Source of the DNA: Lampris incognitus | Taxonomy: Eukaryota; Chordata; Actinopteri; Lampriformes; Lampridae | Length of the DNA stretch: 64,000 nucleotides | Direction: 5' to 3' | NCBI RefSeq assembly: GCF_029633865.1 | Contig: NC_079211.1 | Span: 148,815,432 to 148,879,431 of the forward strand | In this document: piece after piece, positions 44,842 to 56,059 of the stretch | Layout: each line of letters opens with the position of its first letter | Position numbering within the stretch: position 1 is the stretch's first letter | Made by a program: the position numbers and the translations under genes | Notes under the pieces: generated by a model | The model's input: the letters and a program-made list of their open reading frames with translations, nothing else | The model's database searches: none | Told to the model about the DNA's origin: nothing

Positions 44842-46000
44842 CCACCACTCTCACCAGTACTCTCACCAGTGCTCTCACCAGTACTCTCACCAGTACTCTC
44901 ACCAGTGCTCTCACCAGTACTCTCACCACCGCTCTCACCAGTACTCTCACCAGTACTCTCACCAGTGCTCTCACCAGTGCTCTCACCACCGCTCTCACCA
45001 CCACTCTCACCAGTACTCTCACCAGTACTCAGACCACTACTCTCACCGGTACTCTCACCACTACTCTCACCAGTACTCTCACCACCACTCTCACCAGTAC
45101 TCTCACCACCACTCTCACCAGTACTCTCACCACTACTCTCACCAGTACTCTCACCAGTACTCTCACCAGTACTCAGACCACTACTCTCACCGGTACTCTC
45201 ACCACTACTCTCACCAGTACTCTCACCACCACTCTCACCAGTACTCTCACCACCACTCTCACCAGTACTCTCACCACTACTCTCACCAGTACTCTCACCA
45301 GTACTCAGACCACTACTCTCACCGGTACTCTCACCACCACTCTCACCACCACTCTCACCAGTACTCTCACCACCACTCTCACCACCGCTCTCACCAGTAC
45401 TCTCACCAGTGCTCTCACCAGTACTCTCACCAGTACTCTCACCACCGCTCTCACCACCACTCTCACCAGTGCTCTCACCAGTACTCAGACCACTACTCTC
45501 ACCGGTACTCTCACCAGTACTCTCACCACAGCTCTCACCAGTACTCAGACCACTACTCTCACCAGTACTCTCATCACCGCTCTCACCAGTACTCAGACCA
45601 CTACTCTCACCGGTACTCTCACCACCGCTCTCACCACCACTCTCACCAGTACTCTCACCAGTACTCTCACCAGTACTCTTACCCCCGCTCTCACCACCGC
45701 TCTCACCACCACTCTCACCAGTACTCTCACCACCAGTACTCTCACCACCACTACTCTCACCACCACTACTCTCACCAGTGCTCTCACCACTACTCTCACC
45801 ACCACTACTCTAACCACTACTCTCACCAGTGCTCTCACCACCACTACTCTAACCACTACTCTAACCACTACTCTCACCACTACTCTAACCAGTACTCTCA
45901 CCACCACTACTCTAACCAGTACTCTCACCACTACTACTCTCACCACTACTCTAACCAGTACTCTCACCACCACTACTCTAACCTGTACTCTCACCACTTC
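44842..46000. repeat. 12-bp satellite array, about 95 units
   Basis: Units are CTCTCACCAGTA with variants CTCTCACCACCA, CTCTCACCAGTG, CTCAGACCACTA and CTCTCACCGGTA. From about 45735 the unit is often 15 bp (extra CCA). No stop occurs in three frames for over 1 kb because the unit is divisible by three. Confidence 0.95.
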
Positions 46001-46424
46001 TCTCGCCTGTCATTACACTTGTTGCACAGGACTTGCCCGGCGCAGCACAAATAGTTTGGGAAATCCCACGCAGGAGGAATAACTATGGAAATTCCCGCAG
46101 ACGTTTTACACACGATGACAACAGAGTACAACAGGCCTGCTTCATGCGTTGTGTTACATGCACCCCTCCACCATGACTACATCCTGTGATGAGCGGCGCT
46201 GTGCTTCTAATTGCAGCATGTTGAAAAGTACCGGCGCTCGGCCGTATGTCATGTTTTAACACATACACGTGTAAAACACAGAGTACTGCGATGCTGCCCT
46301 TCTGCTGCACCCACACCGTCTGTAGATTACAGGCTGCATGATGACAGGTATACACACCAGTACACACCAGCACAGTAACCTGCAGGGAACTCGCTACAAA
46401 ACTACCCACATAGAGTGCAATATA

Positions 46425-46970
46425 TGTACATACATATGTACACACACACCCACAAAAATAAATAAATACATTACACACACATATATAAATAAAATTATAT
46501 ATATATATATATATTCCGCTCCTCATTTGTTGAGCACTTTCATCAACACCACTGATGGTTTCCGGAAAAAAAACAACACCATACACACACACACACACAC
46601 ACGTATATACACATACATGTATGCATATACATACATATATACATATATACACACACATATATATGTATATACACATACATATATGCATATGTGTACATAC
46701 ATACACAGCCATTTAAATGTATATACATATATATATATATACATATATATGTATATATGTATACATATGTGTACATACACAGATGTGTGTATATATACAT
46801 ATATACACATATTTAAACATGTGTATATACATATATATGTATACACACATGTGTCTATATGTGTGTATACACACACACACACACACACACAAATATACAC
46901 GTGTATACACATATTTATAAAAAAATATATACACAAACACAAACACACACACACACACATACATATGTCA
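46425..46970. repeat. Compound CA/TA microsatellite region
   Basis: Alternating purine-pyrimidine DNA (CA, TA, CATA, GTATATA) extends for over 500 bp. Tyr/Ile/Thr-rich open frames on both strands are artefacts. Confidence 0.93.
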
Positions 46971-46984
46971 GTGTGGTGGTAAAA

Positions 46985-48782
46985 GTTACTTGCACTTAGA
47001 AAAAATCTAAACCCTTTTCACTTTCAACAACAAGAAGAAGTAAAAAGCTGATATTTTAAAAGATAAAACAGAAATGTAAATATCGCCAGGGAAAGGGGCG
47101 GGACGTCTGTCTGTATCTGCGTTCTGTGACGGGTACAGAACCACTTTTCTCTGCTGGATCTCTGCTGTCAGTTCATCTCATTAGCGGATGTCAGCGAGAC
47201 GGATCCTCATAAACAGAAAGAGACTCTGCCAGTGAAACCAAACCACCTTCCTGTCCTGCAACCAGCACCGACGGAGCGCCACAGGGCGAGTCTTCTCAGC
47301 ACGACATCTGGATTTGGTTCAGAAACGACATTTAACGCGCACCACGACGCACGCTGAGGTGACAACAACTCGTCTTGTGCCAGTGCCGCGTCTCAGAAAT
47401 AACGCCCCAAAGTTCCTGCTGGTGTGAGGGATCAGTCTAAATGCTGAGGCGTTAGCAGCTTTTCAGCGTTGCAGACACACCGACTGTCAGTGAATTACCA
47501 CGGCCCATTACAAAAGCTATCTTTAGATTTATTGGGGAGCTCCCCCCATTCATTAAGAGGCCGGGTCCAGGCTTGTCTCCATTATGTGCCAAACTGGACA
47601 CATGGCATCAGTCACCGTTAACGTGGGACAGCACAGAAGTCTGGACCAATTCCTCAAGGAGCGCCGTCCAACCCAGCGCCCTCTGAGCCAATCTAAACTG
47701 GTATTTTACTTGACCTTAACTTGACATTTAACCCCAATCCTTAACACCTTAAACCCTATTTCTGGCAGTGGCACTAAGCCTATTCCCATTATCTAGCCCG
47801 GACTTGTCTCATGCGTCCCGCAGCAGAGACTGGTTTTACACGCTGCTCCTCCATCTGCGGCCCGCTTCCCGAGACGCCTCCTCTGGTATTTACACGGACC
47901 ACACAAACTCCAGCAGAACCTCACACGGCAACAAGCCAGCCAGCGGACCCTCTGGCCGCGTCTCCGTTATTGGTCACCGCTTCTCGTGGGCTGTTGTTTG
48001 TGTGTGTCCTTTTAACGGCGACTAAACACAAGGGTAAATACCCCTCTCACCCTTGACCAAGTATGGTTTCCGGTGAGCTCGCCTCGTGCCAAAGCGGAGA
48101 ATTTTTTTTGGTGCAAAACGCAGGTGTTCCCCCTCTTTCTGCAGAAGTGACATGTTTACTAGATCGTGCCTGTGAAAGACTCACACCCCCCCCCACCCCC
48201 CATTTTCTCTTTGGGAACGTTTGTATTTTGAGAGCTGCAAGCTGCCCACAAAGTGTCGTCACCAGAGCCGCTTTCCGCTGTAAACTGTTTGGATTCAATG
48301 AACTAATCCACCTACAGAGCCTGGCTCGGTGCCATGCTGCACACCAGCACAGGCCACGCAGCCCTGTAACGGGGCCACGTTTAAAGGGGGGAGGGGGGGG
48401 CGCTAAGTCCTTTATAGCTAATCAATTCCCCATGCGTAAACACTTCACCGAGTGCTTTCGTACAATCACACCCTCGCCTTATTAAACACACGAAATTGCT
48501 TTGTGAAAGCTCACGTGCTGAGAAACGGGTGGCACGGCCTGGGAAATCAGCTGCAGCGCCTCCTCGCTGACAGGGAGGCCCCCGGACCAATGGGGTTTCT
48601 GCTCCGTCAGGTGGTTCCTTACGCTCACCTGTTGTGTAGGCCAACGGGCGAGTGTACTGAACTAGACCTGGCTGAGCAGAAGCGCAGCAGGTCCCTGGGG
48701 ACTGGGTTGAGACCCGCTGATTCAAAATGGGGTACAAGTTGATCCGGTCCAACGTGTTCGGGTTAGTCTCCATTAAACTAAC
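46985..48782. other. Intergenic, nothing recognised
   Basis: Mixed-composition single-copy sequence with G/C runs near 48187-48200 and 48390. No exon of ARL15 or another known gene was seen. Confidence 0.4.
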
Positions 48783-49196
48783 GTCCCTTTCACACTTGAA
48801 AGTCCAAACCAAGGTCTGAACCAGAGTCTGGTTCTGGTGCTTTCACATCTGTTATTTTATAGTCATTAGGTTCAGGACTTCTGCTTTCATACCAGCGGAC
48901 TTTGACTTGAACTTTTGGCTCGTTGTTGCCGCCAGGCGCGCTCGCTGTTGCTAGGTGTTACTGTTCGTGTTTGTTTTATCACTTCCTATGATTGATCCGA
49001 AAGTCCGAACCTTTGATTGCACATTAGACATTCATGAACCTTGGTCTGAACCGAGACTACCTCCTGAGCTTGGACCAAAGACCGAGTCTTTGATCCCTGT
49101 ACCCTGGCCCAAGAGGTTTCACACCTGGCAGTCTGGTTCGGACTTTTCTGGAAAGTCTGAAAGTCCCGACTAAACGACATAAGTGTGAAAGGGCCA
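48783..49196. mobile_element. Possible palindromic MITE, about 414 bp
   Basis: The left end GTCCCTTTCACACTTGAAAG and the right end read inward (GGCCCTTTCACACTTATG) are inverted repeats. Between them, paired motifs such as CCAAGGTCTGAACC and GGTCTGAACCGAG, and GAAAGTC on both sides, suggest a longer stem. The TIR resembles PIF/Harbinger MITEs, whose 3-bp duplications (TAA or TAG here) are hard to prove. Confidence 0.55.
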
Positions 49197-49718
49197 TAGA
49201 TCTCATCCATCCTTGCACTGACCCGATGGCGTCGCTGCCGACCGTCGCTCAGTGTCGGGCCCGAATATGAACACAATCCAAGACCAGCGTCAGACGCCCC
49301 ACGACCCCGACTCGACAAGTCCAGCGTGTCAGATGTTTTTGTTTTTGCATTTTCCGTCTGGCCCCGACCGACCGACGCCCAAAGACGTGTTCCTGGCGCT
49401 GACCAGTAGGCTAACAGAATGCTCCCCGGCGTTAGCGTGGCTAAGGTTAGCTAGCTCGGCTAATTAGGCTAATTTGCTCGACATGGACACATTGGTTACC
49501 TCAGGTTCTCTCTGAAGGACGGACAGCCCATCTCGTCCTCTTCGGGGCACCCAGGGACGGGCCCACCGTCGCTTTGGCTTTGGCTTTTCCGAGCACAAGA
49601 CCGCCGGCGTCACGCATAGCGCTTCTTCTATGATTGACACTTCTTGACCCGCCTCGCGTACGGTGATGAAGGCAGATGACGTGATGACGTCAGCACACCA
49701 AGGTGGGTCGGGATCATA
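49197..49718. other. Intergenic, nothing recognised
   Basis: No gene or repeat was recognised. Confidence 0.4.
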
Positions 49719-49721
49719 CTT

Positions 49722-50181
49722 GTGGTGTGCGCCGTTCTTGCAATCCGCTCGTCACGTGGCTGGGAGATTCGTATCCCAGACTCGCCGTAACCGGTCCCGG
49801 CCAGAGCGTCCACGGGGTAAGGCCTTCATTAGGCCGCCCTTACCCGAGGGATAGCGGGTGTATATCGGTGTAGTGTTCGGGGACTCGTCGTTCTCCAGTG
49901 ACCCCTCTGGCCCATCCGGGCGCCTGCAGCCAAGCAACCAAAAGCACTCACCCTACGCCTCCTTCGCGGCCTGAAGGTGATGCAACCCATGCGAGGAGGC
50001 TTCAGCGTGTAAACTAGCGAGAGCAGCCGACACGAGTTTGAAGGAAGCTGGTGTTACGACTATCTCCTTCCTGTGGAAACGTGAGCCAGGGGAGTTATTC
50101 CACAAGAGTTCCGGCCAAATGCCATTGGGTTAATCGGGTGGGATAAGGGGAAAAAATAGAAATAAATTCATTAAAAAAAAA
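49722..50181 (+). mobile_element. SINE-C, nearly full length
   Basis: From GCCGTTCTTGCAATCCGCTC onward it matches the 6117-6597 copy in the opposite orientation. The B-box is GATTCGTATCC; the tail is AAATAAATTCATTAAAAAAA. The first part of the tRNA head is degraded. Its tail abuts the LTR fragment. Confidence 0.88.
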
Positions 50182-50325
50182 CACGTTTTACTTCTTCTAC
50201 TCCTCCTACACATGCGTAATTCACAGTACCTGAAACATATTAATCATACTAGTGCCACCTAGCGGTCTCCAACGTAAATAGCATTAACAGAACACAATGC
50301 ATCACTATGTATGTATATGGACACA
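50182..50325 (-). mobile_element. Partial 3' LTR of the gypsy element
   Basis: On the - strand it begins TGTGTCCATATACATACATA directly after a polypurine tract, as a 3' LTR should. Only about 144 bp remain before the SINE-C tail, so the LTR is truncated or split. Confidence 0.65.
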
Positions 50326-50337
50326 TCTTCCCCTTTT
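50326..50337 (-). promoter_or_regulatory. Polypurine tract of the gypsy element
   Basis: AAAAGGGGAAGA on the - strand lies immediately before the TG of the LTR. This is the expected plus-strand priming site. Confidence 0.75.
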
Positions 50338-50603
50338 GAACAAAGAATACTTCTAGTACCTTAGATTAGAACGGACAGTATTACATTCTGAATGACGTAT
50401 GTAACCCAATAACATCATTCACTTTTTACATTTTCTTTTTCCTCCCCACATTAGTCAGCAGTATTTTTTTTCACTTTCGCATGACCAAGTCTTTGGTCCA
50501 GCTAGGTGGATTTCTAATCCTGGTAAACCTGAGCTGGTTATCAGAGTTAGAGTCAGGTGGTTTATCAGTCTCTGGTTTAGTACAGTCCATTGCTCTGTCA
50601 GAG

Positions 50604-51791
50604 TCAGTATCCGGGGTCAACTCTGGCAGTGCAGATAAGCGTGAGGGCGTTCCAGATCCTTCCATCATCCAGCAAGTAAGTGTTTGGTTCTTTCTTTGTC
50701 ACAACAGTCCTTGGTTTTGTGAACTTCAGTTCTCCTTTCTTTATTTTCCATGGCTTCCTAATCCGTACTTTGTCACCGGACTGGAAGTCAGTGGATTTAG
50801 CGTGTCTGTGAGCATCTGTGTATTCTTTCGTCTTCACTTGTTTTTGCTTCACTCTTTCACGCACAGCGTGTCCATCTTTTGGAGGTACAGGCATCTCCAT
50901 CACCTGTAGCTTTGTTCTCATTCGTCGACCATGGAGCAGTTCTGAAGGGGATACTCCAGTCGTAGAATGAGGCGTTGCTCTGTAATCCATCAGGTAAATT
51001 CCCAGGAATGATTTCCAGGGTTCTCTTTGGATTGATGCGGTCTGTAGGCAGTCTTTAAGGCTTCTGTTGAATCTCTCAACTTCTCCATTGGCTCTTGGAT
51101 AATAAACTGAAGATCTCAGGTGTCTGATTTCCCTCTTTTTGAGAAAGTCAGAGAACTCAAAGGAGAGGAATTGAGGTCCATTATCACTGACCAGTTCTTT
51201 TGGATTCCCTTCTCGAGAGAAAACAGTGGTCAGGAACTGGATGACAGTAGCTGTGTCAGCACGGGGAGCAAAGGCTACTTCAGGCAATTTACTATAGTAG
51301 TCTACCAGTGCTATGGCATATCTGCAATCAGCAGGTGCTATCTCAAATGGACCTACGATATCCACAGAAACCTTTTCCCAGGCAGCAGCTGGTAGGGGAA
51401 TGGTTTGGAGTGGAGCATCATGGGTTACAGTCGACTTATCATTCTGTCTGCAGGTTGTACAGTTCTTAATCAATGTCTCTATCTGGGAGTCCATTTTAGG
51501 CCACCAATACAGTTCTCTGAGGCGTTGTTTAGTGCGCACAATGCCTTGGTGGGTTTCATGAGCGATATTAATGAGTCTTTTCTGCAATGACTCAGGCACC
51601 AACAACCGATGAGTACCTCTGACAATACAGTCATCCATGACTGCAAGCTCATGGCGGATCAGGAAGAACGGCTGTAAGTCAGGCTCAGTTGCTTTCATTC
51701 GTGAGGGCCAGCCCTGCCGTATCTGTGCACGGAGCTTTGTGAGCACTGGGCAGGCACAGCACTCGGACTGGAAGTCATCCAGACACAGCAC
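50604..51791 (-). pseudogene. Ty3/gypsy pol: integrase
   Basis: A long open frame carries the integrase zinc domain (HETHQG...CTTCRQN, an HHCC set) and the catalytic core with Asp in VSVDIVGPF, Asp in LVSDNGPQF and Glu in GEVERFNRSL. A C-terminal region with SGDKVRIRKPWK follows. All three acidic residues are present. It lies downstream of RNase H, which is the Ty3/gypsy order. A frameshift near 51785 separates it from RNase H; otherwise it is intact over about 395 codons. Confidence 0.93.
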
Positions 51792-52575
51792 TCAGATCAA
51801 TGAGAATGGTTGCAACGGATTCCAGATTCTTTGCACATGCAGTGTCTGTCTCGGGAAGTGGGAGTCTAGATAGACAGTCAGCGACATAGTTCAAAGATCC
51901 AGTTCTGTATTCAACATCATAGTCAAACTCCATCAGGCGAGCAGACCATCTAGCTATCTGGAGACCAGCGCGGTTATTGCCTTTGGTAGTCAGGAGTGTT
52001 GTAAGTGCTTGATGATCGGTGCGTAACAGGAATTTCCTTCCCCAGAGCCATGTACGCCATTTCTCAGCAGACGAGACGCCAGCCAGCGCTTCCTTCTCAA
52101 CGATGGAATATTTTCTCTCAGAGTCTGACAGACTGCGAGATGCAAAAGCAACAGTCTGTTCCTCACCAGCACTGTCCAGCTGAGTCAAGACAGCACCTAG
52201 CCCATAGTCTGAAGCGTCTGTAGAGACTATGGTAGGCTTGTTGGGGTCGAACAGCACTAGAGAAGGGCTATTCATGATCATCTTCTTGACTCGGTCAAAT
52301 GCTGCTTGAGCTGCATCATTCCACTGGAATAAACTGTCCTTTCGCAGCAGAGGTCTCATAGGTTCAACAACAGTTGCGTAGTTGGGCACAAACTTGCAGT
52401 ACCATGCACTCAGACCAAGAAATGAGCGCAGGGTTTCAGGATCAGTAGGGGGTGGGGCATTCAGGATAGCAGTGACATGAGAGTCATCTGGCTGCAGACC
52501 TTCTGTACTGATTTTTTGGCCAAGAAAGCTCAGAGTAGTTTGATGGAGCTGACATTTGTCAACATTGCGTTTCAG
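51775..52575 (-). pseudogene. Ty3/gypsy pol: RT connection and RNase H
   Basis: Continues the reverse transcriptase frame after one stop. It encodes the RT thumb/connection (LRSFLGLSAWYCKFVPNYA), then the RNase H region with DASDYGLGAVLTQ, VAFASRSLSDSERKYS, VEKEALA and FLLRTDHQALTTLL, and DYDVEYRTGSLNYVADCLSR. The RNase H acidic residues (STDAS, EKEA, TDHQ) are visible. Confidence 0.92.
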
Positions 52576-53035
52576 TCACGCTTCATTGATTTTGTGCAGC
52601 ACAGCATGGAGACTGGCCTCATGTTCAGCTTCTGAGGATCCGTAGATGATTGCATCATCGAGGTAACATTGCACCCCTTTGAGGCCACTGGGGATCGTTG
52701 TCATCATCTTCTGAAATGTAGCAGGGGCAGAACTCAGTCCATAAGGAACTCTACAGTATTGGTACAGGCCTTCGTGCGTAATGAAAGCTGTGAGCCCTCT
52801 GCTCTCTTCATCCAGCTTCAGTTGATGGTATGCAGATTTGAGATCCAGGGTAGAGAACATGACAGATCCATGCAGCTCAGACAGTATGTCCTCAATCAGT
52901 GGTAAGGGATGGCTGTCAACGACTACTGCTTTGTTAGGTTCCCTCAAATCGACGCACATGCGTATGCCACCTGTCTTCTTCTTAGTGATTACAATTGGGG
53001 ATGCCCATTCAGATGCTACCTTAATACACACCTTA
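52576..53035 (-). pseudogene. Ty3/gypsy pol: reverse transcriptase fingers/palm
   Basis: Starts at about SEWASPIVITKKKTGGIRMC, followed by VDLREPNKAV, STLDLKSAYHQL, YCRVPYGLSSAPATFQKMM and the catalytic CYLDDAIIYG. It ends at an in-frame TGA (52576-52578) that interrupts an otherwise continuous RT-RNase H frame. Gag, protease, the RT N-terminus and the 5' LTR are missing; homology stops near 53035. Confidence 0.92.
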
Positions 53036-53271
53036 ATAGAACTCTTTGACACACAAACACACCAAGGTCAACTAAAATCTGCTACACTTACACCACTCAT
53101 TTCTTAGTAGAAAATGCAATTTCTTACCTTATGGCTTCATCTTTGTCTCTTATACAGCCATCTTCCTTGTCTTACTGGATGCAAAGTCCTTTATAATGTC
53201 TTTAAAGTCCATCTGTGGCAAGTACTGCCATTATCATTGCTCATATTTAGGATGAACATAATTATTCCTGG

Positions 53272-53655
53272 GCGGGGCGGTGGCGCAGTGGTTAGCGCAG
53301 TTGCCTCACAGCAAGAAGGTCCTGGGTTCGAACCCCGGGGTAGTCCAACCTTGGGGGTCATCCCGGGTTGTCCTCTATGTGGAGTTTGCATGTTCTCCCC
53401 ATATCTGCGTGGGTTTCCTCCGGGTGCTCTAGTTTCCTCCCACAGTCCAGACATGTAGGTCAGGTGAATCAGCCATACTAAACTGTCCCTAGGTGTGAAT
53501 GTGTGTGTGAATTTGTGTGTGTGGGAGCCCTGTGTGATGGCCTGTCGGCCTGTCGAGGGTGTCTCCCCGCCTGCCGCCCAATGACTGCTGGGATAGGCTC
53601 CAGCATCCCACGACCCTACTTAGGATAAGCGGCTTGGACAATGGATGGATGGATG
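53272..53655 (+). mobile_element. SINE-B, full length
   Basis: Head GGCGCAGTGGTTAGCGCAG, B-box GGTTCGAACCC, and a GGATGGATGGAT tail. Target duplication ATTATTCCTGG/ATTATTGCTGG (53261-53271 and 53656-53666), 10 of 11 matching. Confidence 0.92.
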
Positions 53656-53666
53656 ATTATTGCTGG

Positions 53667-54434
53667 CCTCCATGGCCCCCCTTAGTGGCTGGACCCCGAA
53701 AGCATCCCCCCCCCCCCCATGGACGGCCCTGCTCCTACATGACTCACAGTCTTTCTTGGACTAATTTTGGTTTTTAGATGTGAAGCGCCTCCTGAACCTG
53801 ACTTCTAACTCACTTACAAACTTACATTTAGGCTCATGTTTGGCTGTACCAACTGTGTAGATGTGTGTGTGGGTGGGGGGGTCAATAAAGTGTGTGAGTG
53901 CATCTAGTGAGTGTTTGTTTTAGTTCACATTATAATCCTCACTGGTAAGAGAAGTTGTAAATGATATTTTTCTGCCCCCCCCACCACTATTCTGTCTTGG
54001 ACTCTGCCTCGTATTGGTCTTGGCCATGTGGTTTCATTCGAGGTAGGATTTCACAGATACGCCATCGACAGAGATGTAAGATGTTTTCTGTCACCTTTAA
54101 CCTGCTCATACTAATCAATCTTTAGTTAAAAGTGTTGAAGTGTTTCTGATGTGTCAGCTTGGTTTTGTGGGTTGTTGGTAAGCTAAAAACATGATTCAGA
54201 CTAGCTAGCTTTAGCTCTGTTGAACACTGCTAACTAACATAGTTGGACTATGTGATAACGGGCCCCTGGGCACAGATGTGTAAAAGCCCCCCAGCAGGGC
54301 AGATACACTGAGTTGCAGCCAACAGCACAATAACTAAATTCACCTGGACCTCAACAGGCTTTACAGCACACACACACAATTAACACTAACAGCATATTGA
54401 CTGTTAACTAGGCTATTCCTGCAGCTTTTCAGTA
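53667..54434. other. Intergenic, nothing recognised
   Basis: Contains a C run (53708-53719) and a short GTGTGTG run; no gene was seen. Confidence 0.45.
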
Positions 54435-54450
54435 GGACTTTTGGGGCTCT

Positions 54451-54830
54451 AGGGTGGCATGGTGGCACAGTGGTTAGCGCGGTCGCCTCACACTAAGAAG
54501 GTCCTGGGTTCGAGCCCCGGGGTAGTCCATCCTCGGGGGTCGTCCCGGGTCGTCCTCTCGTTTGCATGTTCTCCCCGTGTCTGTGTGGGTTTCCTCCAGG
54601 GGCTCCGGTTTCCTCCTACCAGTCCAAAGACATGTAGGTCAGGTGAATCGGCATTACTTAACTGTCCCTAGGTATGAATGTGTGTGTGTGTGTTTGCGAG
54701 TTGGCTCTGTGTGATGGCCTGGCGGCCTGTCCAGGGTGTCTCCCCGCCTGCCGCCTAATGACTGCTGGGATAGGCTCCAGCATCCCCGCGACCCTGAGAG
54801 CAGGATAAGTGGTTCGGATAATGGATGGAT
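54451..54830 (+). mobile_element. SINE-B, full length, young
   Basis: Head GTGGCACAGTGGTTAGCGCG, B-box GGTTCGAGCCC, tail GGATGGAT. A perfect 16-bp target duplication GGACTTTTGGGGCTCT flanks it (54435-54450 and 54831-54846), indicating a fairly recent insertion. Confidence 0.95.
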
Positions 54831-54846
54831 GGACTTTTGGGGCTCT

Positions 54847-55222
54847 ATTGTTGACACGAATGACTAAACCCTTTGACTATGGGACAAGAAATGCAAAGTT
54901 AATAACAGAGACTTCATGTAGAGGCTCTGATTTAGGGCCCCTGAGCCCTTGGGCCCGGTAGGCCCACTCGGTAATCGACCCATGACTGCTAAAGCATCTA
55001 TTTGACAATGTCGGTGTTAAGCATCCAGTCAGGATGTGATGTAAATAATATGTAACGCTGGAGACTCAGCTGAACATGTGCAGCCAATACTGGACCTGCT
55101 TCCAATTACAAACTTAACACAATGATCCTGCATCGTTCTGTTCACAACAAAGTCACACAATAGTTGTGTTTCATATCTATGACATCCACAAAATAGACAG
55201 ATATGATTGTCAGAGTTATATC
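54847..55222. other. Intergenic, nothing recognised
   Basis: No gene or repeat was recognised. Confidence 0.45.

Positions 55223-56059
<837 letters not shown>

Noticed and set aside
44694..46082. 462-codon open frame rich in Thr/Leu, plus parallel Pro/Leu and His/Ser frames
   Set aside because: All come from the 12-bp satellite. The frames exist because the unit is divisible by three and has no stop; no start context, splice signal or domain supports a gene.
46338..46982. Tyr/Ile/Thr-rich frames of up to 214 codons on both strands
   Set aside because: They are translations of CA/TA microsatellite DNA.
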